Source: Vibrio rhizosphaerae (GTDB lineage: Bacteria; Pseudomonadota; Gammaproteobacteria; Enterobacterales; Vibrionaceae). Taken from it: a stretch of DNA of 64,000 nt. Shown here piece after piece: positions 1-8,940 of this stretch (position 1 is the stretch's first letter; every line of letters starts with the position of its first letter). Location: assembly GCF_024347095.1 (NCBI RefSeq), contig NZ_AP024903.1:2976001-3040000 (forward strand), written 5' to 3'. Below the pieces are notes generated by a model, which searched no databases, was not told the DNA's origin, and saw nothing but the letters and a program-made list of their open reading frames with translations. Position numbers and translations under genes: made by a program.

Positions 1-117
1 TTCATAACCAGATAAATCTATAATTCGTTTTCCAGTATCTCCATCCGTATGCTCAAAGTCTTTATGCTTCTGAAGCATATGGATAATGCTCTCATGTTCT
101 AGTTTAATTCTTTCCAT
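1..117 (-). CDS. Probable T6SS immunity protein, N-terminal part only
   Basis: The reading frame starts with ATG at 117 and runs off the left edge, giving 39 residues that begin MERIKLEHESIIHML. An AGGA ribosome-binding site lies 9 bases before the start. It begins only 11 bases after the stop of the PAAR effector gene on the same strand. The residues seen are charged and soluble, with no signal peptide or membrane segment in the visible part. I do not recognise the family. The immunity call rests on position: in T6SS modules the gene directly after an effector with a polymorphic C-terminal toxin domain is usually its cognate immunity gene. Confidence 0.5.
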   Translation of the reverse strand, partial: MERIKLEHESIIHMLQKHKDFEHTDGDTGKRIIDLSGYE

Positions 118-128
118 TATCAGTCGTC

Positions 129-1145
129 CTATAGCTTTACATTTAACTCAAGAATTCGGCTCAATTGATCCGGAGTTGCATTGTCGTTCAAATATTTCCA
201 TAAAGCTTTATGATTCTGAGAATTAAGATAAGTTGAATCGAGAATGACTTTAATTTTTTCACTTTTTCCAGTCACATTATTCGGAAATTCTTTATCAACT
301 TGTTTAAGTAAAGACTTCCCTGTTTTCCTCACATTGAAAAAATCTCTCTGCCCAATAGGAGCAGACGGTGGAGTCTTAACATCAAATGGTGAACCAGTAG
401 CATCAAAAAACTCAATTTCAGCAGGCCCTCTTTGGATTTTTGCTTTCATAATACCCAGAGCTTCAGCTTCCAACCCTGCCATTGCTTCTCTTCTTGAGCC
501 AACACTTACTTTCCCTGCATGTGCGGGATCAGAAGCCAACGACTCAAATCGAGCGTCATTTCGATAGAGAGGGGGAATTTTCTCCGTAGCATCGAAGGAT
601 TGAAATGCGTCTGCCTGATTACCCGGTGACTTCACTCTTGCCTTATAAGACGCCGAATTACTATTGTCCTCTAACTCAACAACTTTATCCTTCTGCTTCG
701 CTGCACGCGAATGTGTCTCTTCCACAAACGGCAGACTGGCCCAGTCAAAAGGCGGGGCTTCGGCAAGTGGCTGGATACGCAGGAAAGGCGACTGTTTCAG
801 CGCGGCCCCTTCACCACAATCATGCGTCGGGGATTTGTACGGCGTGTCGCCGATAAATACATTCCCGGAGCCTGCCGCGACCGAGCCGCCGCAGTCGATG
901 GCATCCCCGACCCGGGCTGCCGGTTTGCCGTTGATCGAGACATTGGCAGACCCGGCAGAGATACTGCGGCCGTGAATCCCATGAGGAAGCTGCGGACACG
1001 GGCAGGCATGCAGTAAGATCGCATCACCTTTGCGGGCTGCGGGTTTCCCGTTGATCGAGACATCACCGCTCCCGGCAATGATCGGCGTCGCCGGAAAACA
1101 GCCATGACCTGAGCCGTTGTCGCCGAGTCTTGCTGCTGCAGGCAT
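129..1145 (-). CDS. PAAR-domain T6SS effector with C-terminal nuclease-like toxin
   Basis: The protein has 338 residues. Residues 1 to about 105 are a PAAR domain, which forms the sharp tip on the VgrG spike; the repeated GDVSINGKPAARKGD-like units are visible three times. Residues about 105-210 form a low-complexity linker. Residues about 215-338 form a compact C-terminal domain with Glu226/Glu228, Asp248 and an FDVK motif (Asp255, Lys257). A conserved acid followed by D-x-K resembles the active site of PD-(D/E)xK-like nucleases seen in CdiA-type toxins, so a DNase or tRNase activity is inferred, not shown. There is no lytic or phospholipase motif. The gene starts 2 bases after the vgrG stop and is followed by a small immunity candidate, the classic vgrG-effector-immunity layout. 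Confidence 0.75.
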   Translation of the reverse strand: MPAAARLGDNGSGHGCFPATPIIAGSGDVSINGKPAARKGDAILLHACPCPQLPHGIHGRSISAGSANVSINGKPAARVGDAIDCGGSVAAGSGNVFIGDTPYKSPTHDCGEGAALKQSPFLRIQPLAEAPPFDWASLPFVEETHSRAAKQKDKVVELEDNSNSASYKARVKSPGNQADAFQSFDATEKIPPLYRNDARFESLASDPAHAGKVSVGSRREAMAGLEAEALGIMKAKIQRGPAEIEFFDATGSPFDVKTPPSAPIGQRDFFNVRKTGKSLLKQVDKEFPNNVTGKSEKIKVILDSTYLNSQNHKALWKYLNDNATPDQLSRILELNVKL

Positions 1146-1147
1146 GA

Positions 1148-3211
1148 TTATCCCCTCCGATCCGGTGCTTCCGGCTCTTGTGGTTTATTGGTTTCGTCCG
1201 GTTTCACCATCGTTGGCGCGGTCCCTTTATCCGGTGAGCCACCTTCATTGATTTTGACTTTCGTGCCGGAGATCGTAACACCGCCACTATCAATTTTAAC
1301 AAACCCGCCCGGTCCGTGAATCGTCAGAGAATCTCCGGCATCGAGAATCACTTTTTTCGCCTTGAGATAACTTTCGTTATTGACTTCAACTCTTTGATTA
1401 GCACCAATTTTCTTTTCTTCCGATGCAGTAATATCAGCCACCCAGGCCCCTTCGATTTTTTGGATAATACCACCGGAAATAAACTGACTGAGTTTGCCGA
1501 TAATGCGCTGAATGACATTCCGGCCGACTTTGACATGATGATCCTGCCCGAACTCTTCATTGACATTCTTGCCGACCAGACGATGAACATTTTCAGTAAT
1601 CATCTGATACAGATGACGTCCGACCCGGCGGTGACTGTCTAACCCGACCGATTCACGATGGATATTGTTGATGACGATGTCTTGATCTTTCTGGGCGTGA
1701 ATATAGATCTGCTCGACACCCGACTGATCTTCAAAACGGACTTCGTTGGAACCTTCGCCCTGATGGGTCTGCGTTTTCAGAACGGTGCGGGTTTTATGAT
1801 TCGGCAGAAGATAAGGTGTCACATTGGTAGCGTGGTAAGTCCGGCCGGTGATGATGGGTTGATCCGGATCACCATTGAGGAACGAGACGATCACTTCATG
1901 ACCGATACGCGGAATCGCCATAAAGCCGTACTGCCCGCCAGCCCAGCCCTGCGCAACCCGTACCCAGCAAGAACTTTTTTCATCGGATTGATCATAGCGA
2001 TCCCACGGGAAATGCAGCTTGACCCGGCCATGCTCATCACAGTAAATCTCTTCCCCTTTCGGGCCGACAACCGTGGCAATACAAGGGCCATCTACTTGCG
2101 GTTTCGGCTGGGGCGTCGCTCGCCAAAGCGTCTCTTTCGGGATCACGGTAAACTGGTTGGCGTAAGTCGTTGCACCATGACCACCGGCTTCTTCCAATGC
2201 CTGCGGCTGAGTCCCTTGATGACTGACAGAGACCGCCAGCCACTCGCGGTTCATCGCTGCATCAATATGTTCTTCAAGCTCAAAACATACCCCACCTTGC
2301 ACCCGGGCATCGTTACTTTTGCCACTGGCGGTGTGCGTGGTGCGACGCAGATATTCCAACCGAATTTTGCTGAAGGCTTTTCCATTCGCATCGTCTTTGA
2401 AACGCCCCGGATGATCGAAATATTCATAGTCGGGGAGCTGATAACTCAGATCCGTGCCATCCAGCGACTGGGCAAAATTATAATCCGGCTTTTTAAAGCT
2501 GTAGTCTTGCATCATTATCGAGCTGACTTCCGACTGGTAATGCTCCGTCATGGTCGAAACATAAGGTGTCGTCATGTGGCCACCGGAAAGAGCGTTATAC
2601 GGTACAGGTGAGCCTAACGGTGTAAATCCTTCACTGTTATCCGTTAAAACCAGTGTATGTTTGCCCTTTTCATGGGTGAAGGTATACATCAAGCCTTCTT
2701 CCGCTGCCAAACGGTGAAAAAAGTCGAGATCCGATTCCCGGTACTGCACACAGAACTCACGCGGGGCGCATTCCCGTTTGACCGAAAAGACATAATCGGT
2801 AATGTTCATTTCCTGAAACAGGATCTTAAAAATATCGAGAATATTTTTTTCCTGGAAAATCCGACTATTACGGCGTAAAGAAAGCCGTTCCAATGCCGGA
2901 ACCAAAGTGACGGAATAAAAGGAATGGGAGTGTCCGGTATCCCCTCTGCTGAAATGGCGCACAATACCGTGAACTTTCTGGGTCACTTCACCATTTTGAA
3001 TCACTTCCAGCAATGCGGTTTTATCGACAATCTGTTTGGCGGCTAGATCTGCGTTCCGACTGGCTAGCTCTATTTGGTAGCGAAAACCGTAGATGCGTTC
3101 TTCTGAACGACTGGTGGAATCAGATACTGACTCCTCTCCCTGATATTCACGAACCACCAGCGTATCATCATGCACACCATCAATCGTGAAGCGAAAACCT
3201 AACGTTGTCAT
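1148..3211 (-). CDS. vgrG: Type VI secretion spike protein VgrG (TssI)
   Basis: This 687-residue protein forms the trimeric needle tip of the T6SS and carries the PAAR effector encoded next to it. The N-terminal half is the gp27-like base. The middle contains the gp5 OB-fold, with the signature stretch around YCDEHGRVKLHFPWDRY and SCWVRVAQGWAGGQYG. The C-terminal part is the beta-helix needle with repeated short hydrophobic strands (for example VNVHR/VGKNV-type repeats at about 540-640). It ends in a Pro/Glu-rich tail without an enzymatic extension, so cargo is carried through PAAR rather than as an evolved VgrG. No other T6SS structural gene is in view, so this is an orphan vgrG island. The start is ATG 3211, and a sigma-54 promoter lies about 140 bases upstream. 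Confidence 0.95.
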   Translation of the reverse strand: MTTLGFRFTIDGVHDDTLVVREYQGEESVSDSTSRSEERIYGFRYQIELASRNADLAAKQIVDKTALLEVIQNGEVTQKVHGIVRHFSRGDTGHSHSFYSVTLVPALERLSLRRNSRIFQEKNILDIFKILFQEMNITDYVFSVKRECAPREFCVQYRESDLDFFHRLAAEEGLMYTFTHEKGKHTLVLTDNSEGFTPLGSPVPYNALSGGHMTTPYVSTMTEHYQSEVSSIMMQDYSFKKPDYNFAQSLDGTDLSYQLPDYEYFDHPGRFKDDANGKAFSKIRLEYLRRTTHTASGKSNDARVQGGVCFELEEHIDAAMNREWLAVSVSHQGTQPQALEEAGGHGATTYANQFTVIPKETLWRATPQPKPQVDGPCIATVVGPKGEEIYCDEHGRVKLHFPWDRYDQSDEKSSCWVRVAQGWAGGQYGFMAIPRIGHEVIVSFLNGDPDQPIITGRTYHATNVTPYLLPNHKTRTVLKTQTHQGEGSNEVRFEDQSGVEQIYIHAQKDQDIVINNIHRESVGLDSHRRVGRHLYQMITENVHRLVGKNVNEEFGQDHHVKVGRNVIQRIIGKLSQFISGGIIQKIEGAWVADITASEEKKIGANQRVEVNNESYLKAKKVILDAGDSLTIHGPGGFVKIDSGGVTISGTKVKINEGGSPDKGTAPTMVKPDETNKPQEPEAPDRRG

Positions 3212-3347
3212 TTGAATTGCCTTTTATCTTATTGAGAGTAACTCGACCGCATAATAAGCAACTAAATGCTTAATTGAGAATTGAGTTTTCAGCTTATTGA
3301 TCTCTGTTCCAAATCAGATCAACCTTTTTATTCAATAAGATAAAATC

Positions 3348-3363
3348 AGCAACAGTTGTGCCA
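3348..3363 (-). promoter_or_regulatory. Sigma-54 (-24/-12) promoter for vgrG
   Basis: Read on the minus strand the bases are TGGCACAACTGTTGCT. This matches the sigma-54 consensus TGGCACG-N4-TTGCW at every fixed position except the seventh, with the correct GG-to-GC spacing. It points toward vgrG and would give a leader of roughly 125 bases. Vibrio vgrG/hcp operons are known to use RpoN with the activator VasH. Confidence 0.75.
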
Positions 3364-3416
3364 ATAGCGACTCTATAACGAAATCAATTTATTATATTGT
3401 GAGATCGATTATTACA

Positions 3417-3471
3417 GGCAACTTGTTGCCCAAGAGCGAGCAAAAAGTTGCCCGATGAGCAAGAAGTTGCC
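3417..3471. promoter_or_regulatory. Repeated GTTGCC elements, possible VasH-type activator sites
   Basis: The hexamer GTTGCC occurs three times, at 3425-3430, 3447-3452 and 3466-3471. The first copy is part of the inverted repeat GGCAACTTGTTGCC at 3417-3430, and the other two share AAGTTGCC. The copies are 22 and 19 bases apart, about two helical turns, and lie about 55-110 bases upstream of the sigma-54 promoter, the normal place for an enhancer-binding protein. Confidence 0.5.
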
Positions 3472-3676
3472 TGATAGAAATGCGATTCATATCACAGGGA
3501 GACACGGGGCTAATATCCGACCGCACTCAGCTCTGACAAACATGGTTGTGACAAAGACACGCTATTTTTTCGGTTGCATCGATAATGATCCGGTTCAGCT
3601 ATCTCCCATTGATGGAAGTGAATGAGGCAAGGTACACTATGGCTCCAATTCGCCTCTCTCAGAAAGCGCCTTTATC

Positions 3677-4315
3677 ATGCAAAAAATTGTTTTAGCGACC
3701 GGAAACGCAGGCAAAGTCCGGGAAATGTCTGACCTGTTGGCCGATTTCGGTTTTGAAGTGCTCGCACAAACAGATCTCAATGTCTCCGACGTTGCAGAGA
3801 CGGGTACCACGTTTATCGAAAATGCCATTATTAAAGCACGCCATGCTGCTGCAGAAACAGGATTACCCGCGATTGCGGATGACTCAGGGCTTGAAGTCGA
3901 TGCCCTCGACGGTGCGCCGGGTATTTACTCAGCCCGCTATGCCGGTGCTGATGCCACCGACCAGCAAAATATTGAAAAACTACTGGCTGCCATGGCCGAT
4001 GTCACCGAACCACAACGCACAGCGCGCTTTCATTGTGTGTTGGTGTTCATGAAACATGCAGCGGATCCCACGCCTCTGGTATGTCACGGGGTCTGGGAAG
4101 GTTCAATCCTTCGTAAGCCTGACGGCGAAAATGGGTTTGGCTATGATCCGGTATTTTGGGTTCCTTCAGAACAGTGTGCTTCAGCCGCACTGCCACCATC
4201 GCGGAAAAAACAACTGTCTCATCGTGCTCAGGCGCTTCATCAGCTCATGCAGCAGTTAACGCAACAATCGACCCAAGCATCTAGACAAAAACCGAATGAG
4301 CAACAATCATGCTGA
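3677..4315 (+). CDS. rdgB: dITP/XTP pyrophosphatase RdgB (HAM1/NTPase family)
   Basis: This cytoplasmic house-cleaning enzyme hydrolyses dITP, ITP and XTP to the monophosphates, keeping deaminated purines out of DNA. The protein begins [17 protein letters not shown], the family's nucleotide-binding signature, and carries the [11 protein letters not shown] and [11 protein letters not shown] segments. At 212 residues it is about ten longer than usual because of a Gln/Ser-rich tail ([13 protein letters not shown]) that looks dispensable. The start ATG at 3677 follows the divergent vgrG region. The end overlaps hemW by 7 bases, the common rdgB-hemW pair. Confidence 0.97.
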   Translation: MQKIVLATGNAGKVREMSDLLADFGFEVLAQTDLNVSDVAETGTTFIENAIIKARHAAAETGLPAIADDSGLEVDALDGAPGIYSARYAGADATDQQNIEKLLAAMADVTEPQRTARFHCVLVFMKHAADPTPLVCHGVWEGSILRKPDGENGFGYDPVFWVPSEQCASAALPPSRKKQLSHRAQALHQLMQQLTQQSTQASRQKPNEQQSC

Positions 4316-5496
4316 ACCCGCCGCCACTGAGTCTGTATATCCACATTCCCTGGTGTGTACAAAAATGCCCTTATTGTGACTTTAACTCTCATGCACTGAA
4401 GTCCGGTATACCTGAGCAGGCTTATATTGATGCCCTGCTGGAAGATCTGGATCAGGATCTGCAGCGCTATCAACTCAGTGAGCCGGCAGCTCAAAACGCA
4501 TCGGGTCAAGAGCCACGCACGCTGCATTCGATTTTTATCGGTGGCGGCACACCGAGCCTGATCAGCCCCGCAGCAATCAAACGGCTGCTAGATGGCGTCG
4601 CAGCAAAATTAGCGTTTCAGCCGGATATTGAAATCACCATGGAAGCCAATCCGGGCACTATCGAGGCGGGACGGTTTGCGCAATATCAACAGGCAGGCGT
4701 CACTCGTATTTCGATTGGTGTTCAGAGCTTTGATAACGAGAAACTCGTTAAGCTCGGCAGAATTCATGGCTCGGCAGAAGCCGTTCGGGCAGCGCATCTG
4801 GCACATCAGATTGGTCTGAAAAGCTTTAATCTGGATTTAATGCACGGCCTGCCGGGGCAGACACTGTCACAGGCAATGACCGATTTAGATCAAGCGATCG
4901 CTTTAGATCCACCGCATTTATCCTGGTACCAGCTGACGATAGAGCCTAATACGCTGTTTTATTCTCAGCCACCTCGCCTGCCGGATGATGATCTGTTGTG
5001 GGATATTTTTGAACAGGGCCATCAAAAACTCACCCAAGCCGGTTATATCCAGTATGAGATTTCCGGATATGCAAAACCGGGGTTTCAGTGTCAGCATAAC
5101 CTGAATTACTGGCGTTTCGGTGATTATCTCGGGATTGGTTGCGGAGCACACGGTAAGATCAGTTTCCCGGATGGCAGCATCATTCGCACCACCAAAGTAA
5201 AACATCCCAAAGGGTATTTGAATTTACTCAAACCTTATTTGGATCAGGAAACGGAGGTGCCAGCCAAAGACCGGCCTTTTGAATTTTTTATGAATCGGTT
5301 CCGCTTGATTGAGCCCTGCCCGAAACAGGACTTTGCGGAGATGACCGGCTTACCGCTCACAACGGTTCAACCGACGATTGACTGGGCGAAACACCAAGGC
5401 TTTCTCGATGAAACGGAGCAACACTGGCAGATTACAGAGCGAGGGAAGCTGTTTCTGAATGACTTACTGGCCGAATTTATGGCTGATGAGGGGTAA
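4309..5496 (+). CDS. hemW: Radical-SAM haem chaperone HemW
   Basis: HemW binds haem and a [4Fe-4S] cluster and delivers haem to membrane haemoproteins; it was long misannotated as an oxygen-independent coproporphyrinogen oxidase. The radical-SAM motif C-x3-C-x2-C is Cys16, Cys20 and Cys23 (WCVQKCPYC), followed by the GGGTPS SAM-binding stretch. The Cys that HemN has directly after the motif is replaced (CPYCDF), which fits HemW rather than HemN. The length, 395 residues, is normal. It is translationally coupled to rdgB by the 7-base overlap. Confidence 0.95.
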   Translation: MLNPPPLSLYIHIPWCVQKCPYCDFNSHALKSGIPEQAYIDALLEDLDQDLQRYQLSEPAAQNASGQEPRTLHSIFIGGGTPSLISPAAIKRLLDGVAAKLAFQPDIEITMEANPGTIEAGRFAQYQQAGVTRISIGVQSFDNEKLVKLGRIHGSAEAVRAAHLAHQIGLKSFNLDLMHGLPGQTLSQAMTDLDQAIALDPPHLSWYQLTIEPNTLFYSQPPRLPDDDLLWDIFEQGHQKLTQAGYIQYEISGYAKPGFQCQHNLNYWRFGDYLGIGCGAHGKISFPDGSIIRTTKVKHPKGYLNLLKPYLDQETEVPAKDRPFEFFMNRFRLIEPCPKQDFAEMTGLPLTTVQPTIDWAKHQGFLDETEQHWQITERGKLFLNDLLAEFMADEG

Positions 5497-5511
5497 AGAT
5501 GCCCCTCATCA
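5484..5511 (+). terminator. Inverted repeat at the end of hemW
   Basis: A 10-bp perfect stem, TGATGAGGGG with CCCCTCATCA, encloses an 8-base loop and overlaps the hemW stop codon. No clear T-run follows, so it may be a weak or Rho-assisted terminator between hemW and the convergent glsB. Confidence 0.4.
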
Positions 5512-5544
5512 ACACTGGCTCAGTCGCGAAAAATATATAGCCAC

Positions 5545-6465
5545 CTAAAAAATAGAGCGACCGATGCGCTCGGAAAGTAATTCCAGCGCTTTACTGCCAG
5601 CAAGTGAGTTCCCCGAGCTGTTGAGCTCCGGAGACCAAACTGCAATGGTCATCTCTCCGGGCACAACGGCCACGATTCCCCCACCGATACCTGATTTTCC
5701 GGGCATTCCGACCCGATAGGCAAATTCTCCGGCTTCATCATACAAGCCACAAGTGGCCAGCAAAGCATTGATCTGTTTGGTCTGAATTGCGGTGATGACC
5801 GACTGACGACTCAGCACAGAAACACCCTGATTTGCCAGATAACTGAAAGTCTTCGCCAACTGGACACAGCTCATTTTCAATGCACACCCGTGGAAATAGT
5901 TTTCCAGAACCGGCAGCACATTATTTTCGAAGTTACCGAATGAACGCATTAAGTAGGCAATCGCGGCATTCCGGTCACTGTGTTTCATCTCCGAACGTGC
6001 AACCATTTTGTCATACACGATATGTGGATCACCACTCAATGCCCAGACAAATTCCAGCAACCGTTGGCGGGGAGCCGACAAGCGAGTTTGCAGCATATCC
6101 GCAACCACAATGGCGCCGGCGTTGATAAAAGGATTACGCGGAATACCGTGCTCAACCTCTAACTGGATCATCGAGTTGAATGCTTGTCCTGACGGCTCTT
6201 TGCGTACTCTTGACCAAATTTCATCCGGCGTATAGATCCCCATCGACAGGGTAAGGTTGAGTACCTTAGAAATCGATTGGATAGAAAAGCCTTCTTCCGC
6301 ATCTCCGGCCTGAAACAGCTCTCCCTGATTGGTCAGCACGGCAATCCCCAGTTTGTCGGCCTGAACTTGTGCAAGTGCGGGGATGTAATCTGCCACCTTT
6401 CCGCGTCCGATCAACGGACGCACTTCATCTAATATCTCGGTCAGTATCTCGTTTGTCAGTTTCAT
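5545..6465 (-). CDS. glsB: Glutaminase GlsB
   Basis: This serine-dependent beta-lactamase-fold glutaminase converts glutamine to glutamate and ammonia in the cytoplasm. The catalytic S-x-x-K pair is visible as Ser64-Lys67 (QSISKVLNL). The family blocks [10 protein letters not shown] and GIPRNP, and the glycine-rich [15 protein letters not shown] near the C-terminus, are all present. The length of 306 residues is typical. It is convergent with hemW, and its position between hemW and trmB is conserved in Vibrio. Confidence 0.96.
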   Translation of the reverse strand: MKLTNEILTEILDEVRPLIGRGKVADYIPALAQVQADKLGIAVLTNQGELFQAGDAEEGFSIQSISKVLNLTLSMGIYTPDEIWSRVRKEPSGQAFNSMIQLEVEHGIPRNPFINAGAIVVADMLQTRLSAPRQRLLEFVWALSGDPHIVYDKMVARSEMKHSDRNAAIAYLMRSFGNFENNVLPVLENYFHGCALKMSCVQLAKTFSYLANQGVSVLSRQSVITAIQTKQINALLATCGLYDEAGEFAYRVGMPGKSGIGGGIVAVVPGEMTIAVWSPELNSSGNSLAGSKALELLSERIGRSIF

Positions 6466-6537
6466 TTAGGCTACTTTACTGATTGGCCGGCTAGCGCAGT
6501 TATACGCAATGGCAGACGTATATAATGCGAACCGACA

Positions 6538-7257
6538 CTATTCCACACAACGGAATTGGATATCCCAGACCCCATGTCCTAATCGGTGCCCACGCTGTTC
6601 AAATTTGGTCAACGGGCGTTCATCCGGCCGGGGGATAAAATCACCATCGGTCGCGACATTGGCATAACCGGGGGCCTGATTCATGACTTCGATCATATGT
6701 TCGGCGTAGTTTTCCCAGTCGGTTGCCATATGGAAAATGCCTTCTCCGACAATCAACTTCTGACGCACCATCGCCGCAAATTCAGGTTGCACGATCCGGC
6801 GTTTGTGGTGACGCTTTTTGTGCCACGGATCAGGAAAAAATAGCTGGACGCGGTGCAGACTGTGGTCGGGAATCATGTGTTCGAAGACTTCAACCGCATC
6901 ATGGCACATCACGCGGAGATTGGTCACTCCGGCCTCACGTGCAGCAGCCAGACAGGCACCGACACCGGGGCTATGAACTTCAATCCCGATAAAGTTTTGA
7001 TGCGGTGCATTCTTAGCCATTTCCACCAACGACGTTCCCATACCAAATCCGATTTCCAGCACTACGGGGTTGTCATTGCCAAACACTGACGACCACAGGA
7101 ATTGTTGCGGCTGAAAGTCGATTCCCATCTGTGGCCAGCATTCATTCATTGCAGCTTCCTGACCTTTGGTCAGTCGCCCTTCGCGGCGAACAAAACTGCG
7201 AATTTTACGCATGACTTTACCATCATCGGTATACTCGTTGGTTGTTACTTCACTCAT
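6538..7257 (-). CDS. trmB: tRNA (guanine-46-N7)-methyltransferase TrmB
   Basis: TrmB uses SAM to make m7G46 in the variable loop of many tRNAs. The SAM pocket [15 protein letters not shown] and the tRNA-facing [15 protein letters not shown] motif are clear. The chosen start is ATG 7257 ([14 protein letters not shown]), which gives 239 residues, the usual Vibrio length, with a GGCGAGA-type ribosome-binding site. A longer frame exists upstream but would need a TTG start. It is divergent from mutY. Confidence 0.95.
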   Translation of the reverse strand: MSEVTTNEYTDDGKVMRKIRSFVRREGRLTKGQEAAMNECWPQMGIDFQPQQFLWSSVFGNDNPVVLEIGFGMGTSLVEMAKNAPHQNFIGIEVHSPGVGACLAAAREAGVTNLRVMCHDAVEVFEHMIPDHSLHRVQLFFPDPWHKKRHHKRRIVQPEFAAMVRQKLIVGEGIFHMATDWENYAEHMIEVMNQAPGYANVATDGDFIPRPDERPLTKFEQRGHRLGHGVWDIQFRCVE

Positions 7258-7504
7258 GGTTCTCGCCTGCTTTTTTACTCCCGGATACAAGGAGGTGTGA
7301 TTATCCAAAGAATGCGTGTCGGTTCAAGTCCTGAACTGAAAATTATATTGAATCAGGCATGATTTATCTGTTTTACAACGCAACTTTTCTGTGCTGCAAT
7401 CAGCGTTGTTTCATTGGGAGCTGCCTCAGTCATCGCACAAGCAAGATGAATACAATCGTCGGCTCTGTCATTCATAAAAATTATTCATAAAAGTAAAGTC
7501 AGCA

Positions 7505-8530
7505 ATGCAAATGCAATATCCAATATCGCCCCCCCAATTTCAGCAACATTTGATCGACTGGCAACGCTCTCATGGCCGTCATGATCTACCGTGGCAACGC
7601 AATCCGACACCGTATCGTGTTCTGGTTTCTGAAATCATGTTACAACAGACTCAGGTTGTGACCGTGATTCCTTATTTCGAACGCTGGATGGCGAGTTTTC
7701 CCAGTGTTGAGGTGCTGGCTCAGGCCAGTGAGGATGAGGTCATGCAACACTGGCAAGGATTGGGCTACTACTCTAGGGCCAGAAACCTGCGTAAAGCGGC
7801 GCAATACATCATGACGCACCATCAGGGTCAATTTCCGGATTCACTCGAAGCCCTGCTCGATATTCCCGGTGTCGGCCGCTATACCGCCGGTGCGATACTT
7901 TCTTTCGCCTATAACCGTTACGGTCCGATTGTTGATGGCAATGTCAAACGACTGTTCTGTCGTTTTTTCGCCCTTGACGGCGTTCCGGGAACATCTGCGG
8001 TGGATAAGCGACTCTGGCAACTGGCCGAAGCATTTACCCCGGAGACGGATAACCGAGCCTTTGCCCAAGGGCTGCTCGATATTGGTGCTACCGTTTGTAA
8101 GCCGAAAAATCCCGATTGCGAACACTGTTGCTTCCAGAACACGTGTCTGGCTTTAAAACACAATCGTGTACAGGAGTTACCGACGCCAAAACCGAAAAAA
8201 ACGATTCCCACCAAAGACGGGCAATTTTTGTGGGTGGAATCAGAACATCAAATTTTACTGGAAAAACGGGCCAGTGATGGCATCTGGGGAGCACTCTGGT
8301 GTCTGCCGCAAATTCATCTGCAACCCGAACAGTTGGGTGAACATAAGCAATTGAAAGGCACCTTCAAACACACGTTCACCCATTATAAACTGGATGCCAA
8401 TGTCTGGACTGTTGACCGTTTGGGTGTCACCGATGCCCGGCACCAGTGGGTCGATAAAAGCGAAGTGTTTAATCTTGGCCTGCCGACACCGATAAAAAAA
8501 TTCCTGACCCGTCACCTGAATCGCCGCTGA
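7505..8530 (+). CDS. mutY: A/G-specific adenine glycosylase MutY
   Basis: MutY removes adenine mispaired with 8-oxoguanine. Catalytic Glu43 lies in SEIMLQQTQ, the helix-hairpin-helix is LDIPGVGRYTAGAI (about 119-132), and the catalytic Asp is 144 (VDGNVKR). The [4Fe-4S] cluster ligands are Cys198, 205, 208 and 214 in C-x6-C-x2-C-x5-C spacing. The C-terminal part is the NUDIX-like 8-oxoG recognition domain. ATG 7505 is used; a second ATG two codons later is equally possible. yggX follows after about 70 bases, and the two are commonly cotranscribed. Confidence 0.96.
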   Translation: MQMQYPISPPQFQQHLIDWQRSHGRHDLPWQRNPTPYRVLVSEIMLQQTQVVTVIPYFERWMASFPSVEVLAQASEDEVMQHWQGLGYYSRARNLRKAAQYIMTHHQGQFPDSLEALLDIPGVGRYTAGAILSFAYNRYGPIVDGNVKRLFCRFFALDGVPGTSAVDKRLWQLAEAFTPETDNRAFAQGLLDIGATVCKPKNPDCEHCCFQNTCLALKHNRVQELPTPKPKKTIPTKDGQFLWVESEHQILLEKRASDGIWGALWCLPQIHLQPEQLGEHKQLKGTFKHTFTHYKLDANVWTVDRLGVTDARHQWVDKSEVFNLGLPTPIKKFLTRHLNRR

Positions 8531-8599
8531 TGTGGCAGGAAATCTGACTCTCTGGTATAACAGCAGTAGATTTTAACGCTGAATAATGAGGATATCCTT

Positions 8600-8875
8600 A
8601 TGAGCCGCACTGTTTTTTGTGCACGTTTGCAGAAAGAAGCCGAGGGGCTGGACTTTCAACTTTATCCCGGCGAATTAGGGAAGAAAATTTTTGATTCTAT
8701 ATCGAAAGAAGCATGGGCCGAGTGGCAACATAAACAGACGATGCTCATTAATGAAAAAAAATTGAACATGATGGATCCGCAACACCGTCAACTGCTTGAA
8801 ACGGAAATGGTCAATTTTCTGTTTGAAGGTAAAGAAGTTCACATCGAAGGCTATACACCACCCAGTGAGTCGTAA
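8600..8875 (+). CDS. yggX: Fe(II)-trafficking / oxidative damage protein YggX
   Basis: This small cytoplasmic protein of 91 residues helps protect Fe-S clusters against superoxide and is linked to iron trafficking. The family's hallmark start [19 protein letters not shown], with its conserved Cys7, is present, as are the central [20 protein letters not shown] and the C-terminal [25 protein letters not shown] sequence before the ATG gives a ribosome-binding site. It sits between mutY and mltC as in other gamma-proteobacteria. Confidence 0.96.
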   Translation: MSRTVFCARLQKEAEGLDFQLYPGELGKKIFDSISKEAWAEWQHKQTMLINEKKLNMMDPQHRQLLETEMVNFLFEGKEVHIEGYTPPSES

Positions 8876-8940
8876 ATTGTTGTTCACACAATCAGCGAGA
8901 GTTGCGATTGTGTGAACACTTCCCCGCACAGGTGTTATTG

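Larger units (their letters stand above)
3212..3676. other. Intergenic region between vgrG and rdgB
   Basis: These 465 bases hold no credible gene. They contain the sigma-54 promoter and GTTGCC repeats listed separately, and a CRP-like site at 3481-3496 (TGCGA-N6-TCACA, one mismatch from the consensus) between the two divergent genes. Confidence 0.6.

Noticed and set aside
1658..2611. Long open frame on the plus strand inside vgrG (317 codons)
   Set aside because: It is fully antisense to the well-supported vgrG gene, has no recognisable family and no ribosome-binding site.
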